A stretch of DNA of 64,000 nucleotides from Montifringilla adamsi (lineage: Eukaryota > Chordata > Aves > Passeriformes > Passeridae). The DNA is taken from positions 2,043,343 to 2,107,342 of the forward strand of contig JAGGNK010013670.1 in NCBI GenBank assembly GCA_017590115.1. Reading direction: 5' to 3'. The notes under the pieces are model-generated. The model worked only from the letters and a program-made list of their open reading frames with translations. It made no database searches and had not been told where the DNA came from. A program made the translations under genes and the position numbers. This document shows positions 23,673 to 36,275 of this stretch, in pieces (positions within the stretch are counted from its first letter, which is position 1; every line of letters begins with the position of its first letter).

Positions 23673-26600
23673 CTGCAGCCCTTGTCCCCCTGCCCGGTCT
23701 CCTTCCCTCACGGCTCGGGGTTGCCTCAGGTGCTCGTCCCTCACGGCCTCGGCTGCTGCCGGGCGCTGCCCCTGCCCAGCCTCGCGGTGGGTTGTGCTCC
23801 TGCTGTCCCTGAGAGGAGCCCGCACCCCTCTGTCCCGGAATGGCGGCTGTGGCCCTTGCCAGGGTGACCCTCCGACATGACTGGCACAGATGCTGAGGCT
23901 GCGGGCAGAACAACTTGTGGCCGCTCACCTGCAGCTCACCTGTCCTTGGCTCTGCCCTTCCCATGCTGTGTGTGGCCTTTCACCTGTATCAGCCTTGGCT
24001 TTGTTGTCTCCCCTCTTCACATTCCCACCTCTCTGGTATTAGGGGCATATTGCCTGTGTCACCTCAGCACCAAGAGGGCTGTGGAACCAACAAATGCACT
24101 TTTTAAGCTGGTTCTTATGGTCACCCTTCTCACCTGATGCTTCTGTCTCGTGCCCAGGAGAACCTGCTGAGGGAATAGGCTTAGAAGGAGAAGGGTGTGT
24201 GGAGCTGTTTGGTCTGGCTTTGGGGAGAAAGCATTAGGAGCAGAGCCCTGGGGGAATCGGGACATTTGCCAAGAGGAGAGGAGAGAGAGGAAGAGCGAGG
24301 AACAAGATGGAGAACCCCCAACCTGTGAAGTCTCAGTGTTCAGAATAGAGAAGAGGGGCTCTGGAAGCACAGCACTGGTTTTCCTCCGTCTACCAGGTGA
24401 ACATGCTATTGTGTAGTTTGGAATATATTGGGAGAGACTTAAAGGGCAGGTAGAAAAAGAGAAATAATTTAATACTCCTTCTCCACAAAGAACCAAGTCT
24501 GTCTCCTGTAGCTGCTAATCATTCCTCCACTGAGATCCCCAGCCAGGGGAACACACACAGTCTGAGTGTATTTTTCCAATATTTTCCCTCTGGGCTACTC
24601 TGACTCTCAGGGGATGAGGCTCTGCTTGACTGTATAATACATTGTTTACTCTATACCCTTAGGCCACCAATCAAGTAATATTTTTAGTATGTTTTCTATG
24701 AGTATTGAGTGATTATGTGAAATACTGGGAATTAGATACACCCTTTGCATCCAGAAGGCAAGTGACACCTTTGCCACCTCTCTGCACACCACATCTCCAG
24801 GACAGCACGCAGTGACTTTTAAGCTGGTGTGAGCCAGAGGAGGAGGAAGCACAAAGCTGACAGTAACCTGAGAGTGTGAGAGCGTGTACCTTGCAGAAGG
24901 CCACACTGCCCATTGCAGAGGCACATGGCTAGTTTTTAAACATTCTCAGTTATCAACCTAGAGATCATCTCCTAATCTGACCTTAGATCTCCCTGTTCAG
25001 ATTTTTCTTGCTGTTTAACAAATGCATTTCTCTACCTTACTTTGGGTTCTTTTGTCTCATAGCTGCCTGCCAGTTCTATACAATCTGACTATACAGAAGC
25101 TGCACTGGTATTGCTCAAGTGTTACAATTTCTGTGTACAGCAAGCTCAAATATTATAAGATCTTTGTCTTCCGAAAAATATTAAGCTGTGCTGTGTCAAA
25201 CAACTGTTACCTGTTGGGTTTTTTTGAAAATAACTGTGTAATTTTCAAGGCAAAGTAATTGATTATAGTTTCCTGCATATCCATCACCATTAAAGTGACT
25301 TAAGAGACCTGTAGTCAGATACATTTCTGCAGACATTCATTGTGTGGCTGAAAGTCTGCTCAGTCTGTTTTCTTCTTGAATGTGTGTATGTGGATAACAG
25401 ACACAATACGTGATTCATTTTGCATTCTTCGTAGAAACAAATCCCCAGACTTGCATGTCTATGGAAAAAAATAAGATTAAAACCCATCCATCTAACTCAT
25501 CCTCCATTGTATAACATTTTTGTTCTGTGTAATATTTATGCCAAGCATTAGAAATCACAGGTCACCTTCTTGGGTACGGTACAGGTGAATTACCCCTTTT
25601 CTGGGTCTGATCCAGCAGGAGCATTTCCACGAGCCCTAATTGATTTGGGAGTATCAGACAGATCCTCAGGAAGTTCTTTCTCCAGTGCACTCTTGCCTCC
25701 AGCTGAGTATTTCAAGTCATCTTAGCAGAAAGAATACCACAGACCTCCACACACATTTGTTCTTAGGCTGCCTGTTAACTTTCCTCTAGAAATACATCTT
25801 GCCTGGCATCTGGTGTGAGAAAACAGCATGCTTTTTCCCTCTTTTTTTTTTCTTAGGCTCTGGTACCTTGCTGAGTCACTGTTTTTGAGGTTAATGACTA
25901 GTGTACTCAACTGGATACTCAGTAATTAACACCCACGGAAAGGGTACTTCTCCAGCATGTAATAACAGACCTATAATCTTCTGATTTGAGACAGATATCA
26001 AAAGCTTTCTGTTCCTAAATAACGAAGACAGAAAGGCTAACACAGACCAAAAGCAACAATTGCAATTTCCATGTCACCATTAGGCATTGGAACAAAACAA
26101 AATTTGCAACTGTAAAAACACTAGAAGCCGTTTTCTTAGGACTAGCCCCTGGCATACCTAAATGGAAAGGATATTTTGAACTAACTTGAATATCAGGAGA
26201 TAATTCATTGCTTGAGGAAATGGCAAGAACCTTGCTTCTAGCAAGAGTAACTTGCACTGTGCTTTGGCATTATCTCCGAAGATGGAATTTTTAAGTTCAG
26301 TCCACATAGGAATCTCAGCAGAGGCAAATGTGCCTTTCTGAGGTTATCATCCTTTTAGGAGATGGGTGGTTTGAAATAGCAGAGTGTCTGCCTTGCAGAC
26401 TATTATTTTTGTTTTGGAAGGAGTTTGATCTGGGAACACAAAAATCCAAGAGAAATGGAGAAAAGAGCCTTTTTGTTATTGTTTCCACCCTGCTCATACA
26501 GTGCATTTATAAGAACAGCAAATGATGAGAACCAAAATTCTAATACAAAATAAAAGCCAGGGTGATTGTGTGGATGGCAGAGGAATTTAAAACAGTTCTA

Positions 26601-28150
26601 TAAAACTAAACCAATTTTATCCAAATTGTATTACTTATCAGAGAGGATTGTCTGGCTTTGTAGCTAAGGGCTGCACCTGTTGTTTTAAAAGGTGTTTTCC
26701 TAGAAGGTGGTTGGAAACAGAAATAGTTATGGAAGAAGGAGCATCCAAAGTGAACCAACAAGGAGAATAGAAACTTGTGGCCTTTAAAAAACCCAAATAG
26801 CTCGAGACTAAAGATAAAGGCAGTACAAAAAAATAGTTAGCTGAAACCCAGGGACAGGCAGGCTTCCAGAACAACTTCGAAAGAAAATACTCAGAGAAGA
26901 GACAATTGTTCCTTTCACAAATGAAGGGACTAACCCAGTCAGTGGGATGCACTGCCATGAGGCAGCTCTGAGGTCCAGAATAATGAGAACTCTCCAAGTA
27001 ACCAGAATATTGGTGGCTGAGGGGGGGATGTACATTTTAATGCCTCAGAACCTACAACAGTTTCTGAAACAAGGAGACAGGAGACTGAACTGATGGACCA
27101 TCAGCCTGATCCAATCTGCTGGGTCAGGGCTGGCACACATCTGAACCTGTGTTCACTTCTCTGGTGTTTTAGTTCCTGTGTTTTGAGCAATGCTGTATCC
27201 ATCCTCACTGGTACCAGGAGATCAGGGGGAACATGAAAAAGTTGGTAAATTAAACTGGGCCTGAAAAAGTTGAAGTTCAGATTTTTGTAGCTGGTATAAA
27301 TAATTGTGTAATGGGCAGCTATTTCTTAAAAATATCTTAGAGTTCAGGAAATCTGGGAACTGGGGGGGTGGGGGAAGAAAAAGCTGGATGGCATCAGCAG
27401 AAGTATAGGTTTCCCCAGAAAAGATGAAAATGTATTTAATCTATTCTTCTTGTTTTTCTAGTTGGTTATAATACAACTCTGAAGTATCTATGACTAATTT
27501 TAGCAGGGGAAAAAAGAAAAATCAGACCATGCAGGGGATAAGAAGTTCAGAGTCTTGATTTATTCACTCAAGTGGATCTATAGTAATTTACAGCAGGGGA
27601 AAATGTGGTCCCTGGTGAACAGGTCAGTCATGAGCAATAAAGCTGTGCATGTTTATCATGTATGGCCAGATAAAATCAAGAATTTTTGGATCCTGGTGGG
27701 TTCTTGGGATTTCTTAATAAACACCCTAAGCCAACTAAACCTGTGTTTGTAATTGCCTGAGATTCCTTATCCCACAGCATGAACATTGGTGAATGGCAAA
27801 ATTCATAAATACAGGGTGAAGCAGGTGTCCCTGGGTTTCAGGAAGCTTCATTTGAAAACGCGATTCCAAATTATGTGGTTAGAAAAAATACTGTATTGAT
27901 TGTAAAACTGTAAAGGATGGTGATAAATGGCAAGATCAGAGTTTGTGTCATTGTGGGTGGACTGTCCTGAAGGGTTTGATGCTGCAGCCCTGTTTGATTG
28001 AATATCTAATATCCAAAATAACAAATAAATAGTGCATTAATGAAATTTGGAGACCACCCTGGATTTCGAAGAACCATGAACATTTGCATTGGTGGAGGAA
28101 CAAGTAGAAAATTTTCACCAAGAACAAGATTTTAAAGAAGAAAATAAAAC
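23673..28150. other. Upstream intergenic, repeat-poor
   Basis: About 4.5 kb upstream of the promoter with no CR1 or LTR sequence recognised. The first 400 bases are GC-rich shoulder of the CpG island. Open frames here have no recognisable domains. Confidence 0.55.
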
Positions 28151-28362
28151 CATAGAATAGGATCACAGAATCATTAAGATTGTAAAAGATCTCCAAGATC
28201 CATGGGTCCAATCTTAGACCAATCACTGCCTTGTCAACCAGACCAGAGCACTGAGCACCATGTTCAGTTGTTCCTTCAACACCTCCTGGGATGGTGGAGC
28301 CACCACCCCCCTGGGCAGCCCTTCCCAATGCCTCACCACCCTTTCTGAAAACTTTTTCCTGG
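28151..28362 (-). mobile_element. CR1 LINE 3'-end fragment
   Basis: CATAGAATAGGATCACAGAATCAT, then AGATCTCCAAGATCCATGGG and a diverged CR1 body ending near CACCACCCTTTCTGAAAAC. Reverse-complement orientation. Confidence 0.9.
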
Positions 28363-31255
28363 GAAAGGTAGTTAATTATATTCACTGTGGAAACAAAGCA
28401 CCAACAAAGCAAATTACAGTTCTTCAGTTAGCATCCTATGAAGTGGACTGATTTTCTAGGGTGAAATTTTGACCTCAGTTACATGTAAATGAGAAAATTA
28501 TTATTTTCTTCAGGAAATGCAGATGGGTTTACAATTTGATCATGGGAATTTTTTAATGTGACTAAGAGATTTAGAACTTGCCCTTTGGTTCCTTCAAAAA
28601 TTGTTCACAAAAGCATATTGCTAAGTAGGTAGCACGTCTCTGCCCTGAGAATTGGTCAGCTTTTATTACCAGAAAATACCAACTGTTTATAATTTAGTGA
28701 TGCTGAGTTCAGATTGCAGTATTGCATGCTGTACCGGTTCTGCTGATATGTCACAGGAAATAACCAATTTACAACTTTCCTTCTCTCCCACCTTCAACAA
28801 AAAGCGTGTAAAAGAAACACAAGAATGGGTTTTTTCCACCATTTAAAAGCAATGTTTAAGACAAACTATGTTTTAGCCCAAGACAGGTTATGATACAGAG
28901 AGAACTACATGAAATTTAATAGCCTAGGTTATCCAGAAGGTCAGACTACCTGATCCTGGCGTTTTCTGGCCTTTTAAGTCTACGAATAAATTAGAAACCT
29001 GATCTCTGAAAGTTTTAATTTCAGAGCAGTCTTTGTGAAAAGGGGTGGAGTAGAATCCCTAATGAATTGCATCCTCCTCCAACATTCATTTTTCTCCCTG
29101 AGAAATGGTTTCTTTTGAAAAACAGTGTTTAGTTCCCCATCTTCTAAATTACAAAAAAAATTATATCTCTTTATGTCTTACACCGTACTGTGTGCCAGCA
29201 CAGCAATTATAAAAGCATTTTTATTGATATTACACAGCTCTCTATGAAATGTGAATTAAATTTATCATGAAAATTGATTTTTAATGACAACTCAAGTTTA
29301 CATTTCTGAAGTTCATACTTTTCCACTATTTTTTGTTGGCACTAGAGTAGTACAGCTACAATATCTTTATTTGTCAGAAATGGATTAGGAAACATCCTGT
29401 AGTTTACTCACATTTATCAGTGTGGTTCTGCTGATGAAAACAATGAAGTTTTCTGTTGGAGGTTATCTGCAGAGATCAGAAGTGAGTTCAGTGGTCCAAA
29501 CCTGCACACCTGAGTACCTGAAGTCCCCCATATGCACTTGGGCATTTCTAAGACTGTCTTGATTTTTAAAGCTGTTGAATGGGCTCAGCTTTCATTCTGG
29601 TTTTATGAGAATTACAGGACACACATCCCTGGAATCAATCTGTCATCCTCTGCCTCTTTTTCCCTGTATATTATCTTTCCTTATTACTAATGACATGCTG
29701 AAGTTAACTTCTGGATTAGCAGCCTGAACATGGCCCTGGATGCTAACCCAGTTACACTGCAGGGAATACTGCTTTTTAATCTGCCTGGTTCTTCAGCTGC
29801 TCCAGATGGAAAGGGAGAGAGAATTTTCTGGGCTTGCTGTTTAACATGTATTGGTGTGTTGTGATGAAAACAGTGGTCTGACACAGAACATGCAGGAGCA
29901 GTCTGGGCTCACAGCATGACTAGGTGTCCTCTGGCCTTAAGTAATCTCAGGACAGAAAAGTACAATGTGAAATCAAATGCAATTATTGACTACTCCAAAC
30001 AACATTACACCAACTGAGCATCAAGTGTGCTTAGTGCTCAGGTAGCTTTCAGAAGGAAATTAGGGCTGTATTAGTGCAAGTTACTGTGGATAAAACCCTC
30101 AGCTTGGCAAAAATGTCACTTATGCATCTCCAGAATTGTTGTATTTCTCACTTATGCATCTCCAGAATATTTGTATTTCTGTAAGACATCTGTGCAGGAG
30201 TTGGGGGGAGGCTTGGGTTGTTTTTCATTGGCTGATGGGGGAAGAATTATTGTTTGCTGTTAAAAATGATCCCAAGCAAACTTTTACAAGGTCTTCTGTG
30301 ACTAATAAAACCTGAGTCTTTGAAAATGTACTACAGCTCAAGTTGTTGTTTAGAGATAATTCTCTTCGATCCAGATGCTTCCACCTGAAAGTGCAGTGCA
30401 GAGAAAAGAAGAAGGGAGAAGGAAATTTGATGGAAAGTCCCAGAAAGCAAAGGGAGAAGAAATCTGCAATTTCTCTTATTTTAACATGTCAGGTGCTGAA
30501 CTTGGGCACTGAGAAGTCCCCTGGCCAGTGTGCTTACCTATGCTGAGATCTGGGAGGAGGATAGTCCTGCCCTGGCTGGGTGGGGTACTGACACACTGCA
30601 ATCTCTTCTGGAAGGTGATCTCAGACACAGTGAGGCTATCTTGATCTTGGTAAAACCTCTGTAACAGTGAATACATGATCCTAGCTCTGTGAAAGTGCCT
30701 AGGAAGAGTCTGTCTTTACAGGAGTGCCTTGAGATTCAGGCAGAGGACTTGGATCATCCTCAGGTAGTTTGGCATATTCTGTAGATATAAAGGGCAGTAA
30801 AATCCTTTCCTCTGTGGATTATATTGCGTATTTCCAGCCATTTTTTCACCTCTTCCTGCACTCAGACCCAAGGGCCTGTTCATAGGCAAATGAGTGAGAA
30901 AAGGGGTGGGGGCATTTTCTCACAGTCCTGCAAGATGTGGTATGGCTGCTGCTCCTACAATGATGCAGCATCTCCTTCCAGGGAGGAATGAACATATTTT
31001 CCTGCCCTCCCATCTCTTGGGTTTTTAATCTCATTTTTCCCAATCTTTATGCCCTTCTACGTGTGCTCTCTTGCATCTTGTTCATGACCACTCGACTTTG
31101 CTCTTTGTTCTGGAAAAATGGAGATTTCAGCCATCTCTGGAAAAGCAAGTTTGTTTGTTTGTAGGCAATAAATCATGACTGGCAGCCTTGTGTCATGGGA
31201 CACCAAATCCTTCTAACTATTTGAGATAACTGAAAATCTAAGGCACCTCTAAAAA
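28363..31255. other. Upstream intergenic
   Basis: AT-rich intergenic DNA without a recognised gene or repeat family, apart from a perfect-to-near-perfect tandem duplication at 30116-30179. Confidence 0.55.
30116..30179 (+). repeat. Tandem duplication of a 32-bp unit
   Basis: TCACTTATGCATCTCCAGAA at 30116 recurs at 30148; the two units differ at a few bases near their ends (TTGTTG versus TATTTG). A recent local duplication. Confidence 0.9.
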
Positions 31256-31424
31256 TCCTGGAATGGTTTGGGCTGGAAATGAAAACTCAACTTGTTCACC
31301 CCTGCCATGGCCAGGGACACCTTCCACTATCCCAGGCTGCTCCAAGCCCTGTCCAGCCTGGTTTTGGACACTGCCAGGAATCCAGGGGCAGCCACAGCTG
31401 CTCTGGGCACCTGTGCCCAACCTA
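31256..31424 (-). mobile_element. CR1 LINE fragment
   Basis: TGGTTTGGGCTGGAAATG, then CCCTGCCATGGCCAGGGACA, CAGGCTGCTCCAAGCCCTGT and GGCAGCCACAGCTGCTCTGG. Typical CR1 subfamily sequence read in reverse complement. Confidence 0.9.
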
Positions 31425-34361
31425 CAGATCTGATAATATTCTGCAGATAGTGTACAAGCAGCCTTGATATTTACAGAACTTCACTGATAATGTCTCATTG
31501 TTTGCTTGCCCAAATCTAAAATATCCCATCAGCAGACACTGTATATATTCTGTTCTGAGAAGGCAATCCCTTTTTATCTTCCATGAATTTGAAAATACAC
31601 CATGCTCCTTGAACAAAAAATAAAAATAATAATGAGGCAGGCACAAGCAGTATAAATCAATATAGCACTATTGATGTCAACAGAGCTATGCAAATATATA
31701 CTCACTGAGGATGACACATAAAATCAAGCCCTAACTTTATATGGAAAAAGATAGAAACTACAGCAGCAGTATTAACTACACTTTTCAGCTATGCTCAAAA
31801 TGGATTTTGGAATAAGTCATAGCTGTAATAAGTAATTTGAGAGGGTTGTGAATTCTTCTGTGAGCTTGTTGCACCATGAGACAGAAGAAAAATCAAAGCA
31901 CAGGCCTGCAAGTAATATTCCCCCCTGATATTAACATTAAAACTGTAACACTTCTTGGTTTTAAATAACAATTCTAACCAGTTTTTGCAGGTTGTTGTAA
32001 ATTCTGCTCTGCCCCAAAGAGTCAGGGATGCATAGTGCCATAAGAAATGCCACTGTAGGTAAGTGATTTGCATCAGCATTGGTCAACTTCAGAGTTTTAC
32101 TGAAAACAGCATTATTGCAGAAATCATTTCTGGCTGCAATGAGCATTGTGGTCATACTGCAGGGGAAGTTCCCAGTGAGGGGATAAAGATCCTAAAGACT
32201 AAACACCAAACATACCAGTGTCATTAGTGCATTGCTACTCTTCTTAGCAGAAGGAGATGTTGGATTCACACAAAGCTGTGGTGGTGACAGAACAATAAAT
32301 CTTTTCATTAAGCTGCCAGTCCAACATTAGTTTACCAGCACAAGACTTACCATATGTGTGAAGCCACTTTGTGATCTGATGAGCTCCTCCTGACTCTGAG
32401 GTTCTCTACTGTCAGAACTGACCACAGAAATGAGTAAACAAAGGGTAAACAAAGCTAAGAACACAAGAAAGATAACCTAATCAATCAGCATCTTAGCAAT
32501 TTTAATGCATGCACCTACCCCAGAAGTTCATGTAACAAAACTGGTATGAGTTAAATATTCACCTGGTATTCATTTCACAGATGGAATTACACCTCATGCA
32601 CATTAACAGAGATAATTACTGAAACACCACGAACAGCTTGGCTCCTGTATCCTGAAAAGAACAAAAAAGAAAAGAAATCATTGCTGCAGCAAATTGTAGA
32701 AGTGTTAAAAGGCTCAAAAAGAGTGTTCAACTAGTAGACAATTTTAAGTAAAGCTAATAAAACATGGCCAGTTCATTATTCATTCATGAGAAAAGGCTGA
32801 GCTCAGACACTGTGTTTCAGTGGAGAAGCTGCTCTATAATATCCTGTCTCTTGTTCATCATTCCCACAATCTCCATGCACATCTTGTTCATGTAGCAATT
32901 CTCTCAGTGCATTGAAGACCAACCAGCCAGGGAAGTCAAAGAAGAAATCCCCACTGTTTTAATAGACTTTAAATCCAGTCTTGATCACCATCTTCCCAAT
33001 TCCGGGATGGAGCACAGCACAGTACAGAACAAAAACTCATGCTGACAGCATTCTGCTTTCCAGGGAATAACCTCTCCCTTGTTCCCCTGGATCCTTATGA
33101 AAATCCTGGGTCTGCTCCTCATGGGTTCAGTTGCAAGATTCTCTTTGCCTTTAATTTGCAGCAGGACTGGAAGATCAGATGAAGAGCCACATCAGGAGAT
33201 TTATGATCTGTTTTCTGGCTCTGGTTCTGACACATGTTGTGAATAATGGTGTGCAAATTACTCCAGTCATTTGTTCTTCACTCAGATGGCCGTGGAAACA
33301 GGGATGGAATTAATTTCCCTGTTTGCAAAGTGCCTTGACTCCGCTCACAAGAGCAGAGGTGAGCCAAGGCTGTGGCTCTGAGGACAGGCTGCCTCAGGCA
33401 CGGAGGGCTACGGTGAGGAGAGGCTTCCAGAGTCAGACAATTTGGATACAATCTGTGGGAATTTTCATAGGCATCCAGATCACCAAGACAAGTTTAAAAT
33501 ATCATCTTTAAGCATCACCAGTCATAATCACTCCAGCATTTTTCTCCATTCATCTTCTCATGCATAGCCACTTCACCACTTTCTCTTTGCATTCTTCCTG
33601 CCTCTTTTCAGGCAGAGCCCTTCAAGCCATAAAACTTCCAGGAGTGTAACCTCCTGTCATATGAGGCAAAACACCAAATAGTTAAATAAACAAGGATCAT
33701 CAGGGTTAATTGAAGAAAGAGTTTGGTTGGGCAGAAACTAGTTTATAATTTTACTGATCAGATGCACCTTATTTTCATCTTCTCCTTTTGTTGTCAGTGT
33801 GTTGTTGTCTTTTAAAATTCAGTCCCTTGATTTGACATTTTCTCCTGTCCCCCATGCCACTTGCTAAAATTACTCTTTCACTTTCCAATGCAGCTTTTTT
33901 TTTCCTGGACTGAAATTTACTTGTAATTTCTCAGAAAAAAAAAATCTCCCTGTTAAAAAACAAATGCCATGGATAATTGAAAGGGGAAGGGGTGGAAAAT
34001 AGATGGAGGATTATTGCTTGTAAGGGTACAGTTGAGGTAATAATGGGAAACAGCAAGTTCCAGCTTGTAAGGGTTGGTCAGATGTCTCCAACACCAGACA
34101 GAAGAGATCATGACCCCCTTGAGCTGGATGTACTTGTACAAGCAGCGGTTCTTGCTTGGGGCCATTGCTTCTATAGTCTGTCCCAAATAAAATAATAGCA
34201 GCTTAATAACTTAAACATAAGCAAATATGGACCATTAGATCATGAAAGAATGGTATATAGACCTTTACAGCACACCTTAGAAAGTTACAGTAGTAGGTGG
34301 ACCAAGGACCAGCCTTTGAGGGTCCCTTCCAAAGAAGAGCTGTGTCCCAGCCCTGGGGCAC
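31425..34361. other. Upstream intergenic
   Basis: No gene recognised. A short sense-oriented CR1 3'-end-like string (CTTTGAGGGTCCCTTCCAAA) lies at about 34314-34333, just before two further CR1 copies. Confidence 0.55.
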
Positions 34362-34424
34362 CACAGAACCATAGAACAAGTTAGGGTGGTAGGGACCTTT
34401 AAGATCATTCAGTCCAACCATTGC
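34362..34424 (-). mobile_element. Short CR1 3'-end fragment
   Basis: CACAGAACCATAGAACAAG, then AGGGACCTTTAAGATCATTC and AGTCCAACCATTGC. Truncated after about 60 bases and followed at once by another CR1 copy. Confidence 0.85.
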
Positions 34425-34438
34425 ACACTCAAAGAACT

Positions 34439-34755
34439 CACAGAATCATAGAACCCCAGAATTATTTGGGTTGGAAAGGGCCTTAAAGACCATCTCATTT
34501 CACCGCCTGCCATGGGCAGGGACACCTTCCACTGTCCCAGGCTGCTCCAAGCCCCAATGTCCAGCCTGGCCTTGGGCACTGCCAGGGATCCAGGGGCAGC
34601 CACAGCTGCTCTGGGCACCCTGTGCCAGGGCCTGCCCAGGAACCAATGGCTGGTACTACCTGCACTGAATTTCTCTGGGAATGCCACAGCAAACCAGAGT
34701 ATGGAAATGCTAGACACACTTCCAGTAGGAAACACCTTTTCTAACATCTCAACTT
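34439..34755 (-). mobile_element. CR1 LINE fragment
   Basis: CACAGAATCATAGAACCCCA, then GGGTTGGAAAGGGCCTTAAA, CTGCCATGGGCAGGGACACC and CCTGTGCCAGGGCCTGCC, ending near AACACCTTTTCTAACATCTC. Reverse-complement orientation. Confidence 0.92.
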
Positions 34756-35881
34756 AATAGGGCTTTATTATTTCAGCCAACTGCAAAATCAGAACATGAC
34801 TCAGTAGTCTGACAATGTTATCTTGTCAAGATCCCAATTTGTTGACTGTTGGAGGTTTTTCTCTTCTTGTTTTCTATCTGCTTTCAGTTCATCCTCAATT
34901 CTGTTTTTGTTTCCCTGTGTATTGATTTGCAATTTTCCTTTCTGCTTTTCACATTTCACACACTTAGATTGCAGTGATTTGGCTTCTTTTCTTCCTTCAC
35001 TGGTATTTAATATGTGCACTTGTCTCCATGCTTAAACATATGGAATCTCAATATCTTATCAGCTTCTCAGAACTCCCACCGAGAATTTTCTTCTTTTGTT
35101 TTTGCTTGGGTCACATTAATGGTGTTCTGGCAGCTAACTGTTGGGACCTCTTTTCAACTAAAATTAATCAAACAGAAAAGCAGAGTTACAGGGATTCCTT
35201 TGATAACTCCTCTGGTCTTTAAGCAAGTTCACAGGCTCAGAGATTACAGCCATATTTATAGCACTGCTGAAGAAATGTTAGGGGTTTTAGCAGAAAGTCT
35301 TATTCCTATATTTATTATTAACATATTAACATAAAGTGAAGTACAAATGCAGGAGTGTGAAATACGATTGTCACTGGGCTCAGCATTTCAAATGGATGCC
35401 ATATTCATGGACAACAGCTCAGAAAAGAGAGGGTGCAGCTGTCTCCAGGCCTGGAGTTTAACGCAGAGCAGCTGGGCTTGCACAGGCCTTTCCAGGCAGC
35501 AAACTTTGAGCTGCTCTCCAGATGCTTCCCAAGTGATGTCAGCTTCTGGCACATCATTTCTGGGACTGTGGGACACTGCCCACCCTTCTGTGTCTATCTT
35601 GCCCTCAGCCTTGGGCATGAATTACAGCCCAGAAGGGAAGGCATCACAGCTCCTCTGTCCAGTGCCTCCCAAGGGGCTAAATGGTGTTTGTGGGGTCCTC
35701 CAGTGCAGCTTGCACCCAGCACTACAGCTGGAGGGGAAAATGTACCTCCTCCTCCTCCACCCAGGATGGCAGTCAGGAAGCTGCTGTATGTGTGAGGAGT
35801 GTAGTACCAAGCATTTTAAACTGGGTTAGGGTAAAATCTGTTCTGCATCCATTTAACCTTGCTGCCATGAGAAATCCCATT
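34756..35881. other. Upstream intergenic
   Basis: No repeat family or gene recognised. Overlapping open frames at 35340-35830 have no identifiable domain. Confidence 0.55.
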
Positions 35882-36022
35882 TCATAGAATCCCAGACTGC
35901 TTTGACTGGGAGGGACCTTGAGGATCATCCCCTTCCACCCCCTGCCATGGGTAGGGACACCTTCCACTAGAACAGGTTCCTCCAAACTCCGTCCACCCTA
36001 TCCTTAAACACTTCCAGGGATT
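35882..36022 (-). mobile_element. CR1 LINE fragment
   Basis: TCATAGAATCCCAGACTGC, then GGGAGGGACCTTGAGGATCA, CCCTGCCATGGGTAGGGACA and CACTTCCAGGGA. Reverse-complement orientation; abuts a sense-oriented copy. Confidence 0.9.
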
Positions 36023-36044
36023 TCAAGACTTAAATCTACATGAT

Positions 36045-36275
36045 TAATCTGAAGAAAAATTTTGAGTGTACAAATAGGCACAGGCTGGACCTACAGTCCA
36101 GACTGAATTATTGGAGGTGTTCAAGAAACAACGGGATGTTTCTTTTTACAATTGGAACAACTGGATGTAGCACTCAGTGCTCTGGTCTGGTCAACAAGGT
36201 GGAGATCGGTCAAAAGTTGGATTTGATGATCCTTGGAGGTCTTTTCCAATCTAAATGAGTCTGTGCTTCTAAGAT
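36045..36275 (+). mobile_element. CR1 LINE 3'-end fragment, opposite orientation
   Basis: TTGGAGGTGTTCAAGAAACA, then CTGGTCTGGTCAACAAGGTG, GATTTGATGATCCTTGGAGG and TTTTCCAATCTAAATGAGTC. This is the sense CR1 3' end and forms an inverted arrangement with the copy on its left. Confidence 0.92.
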
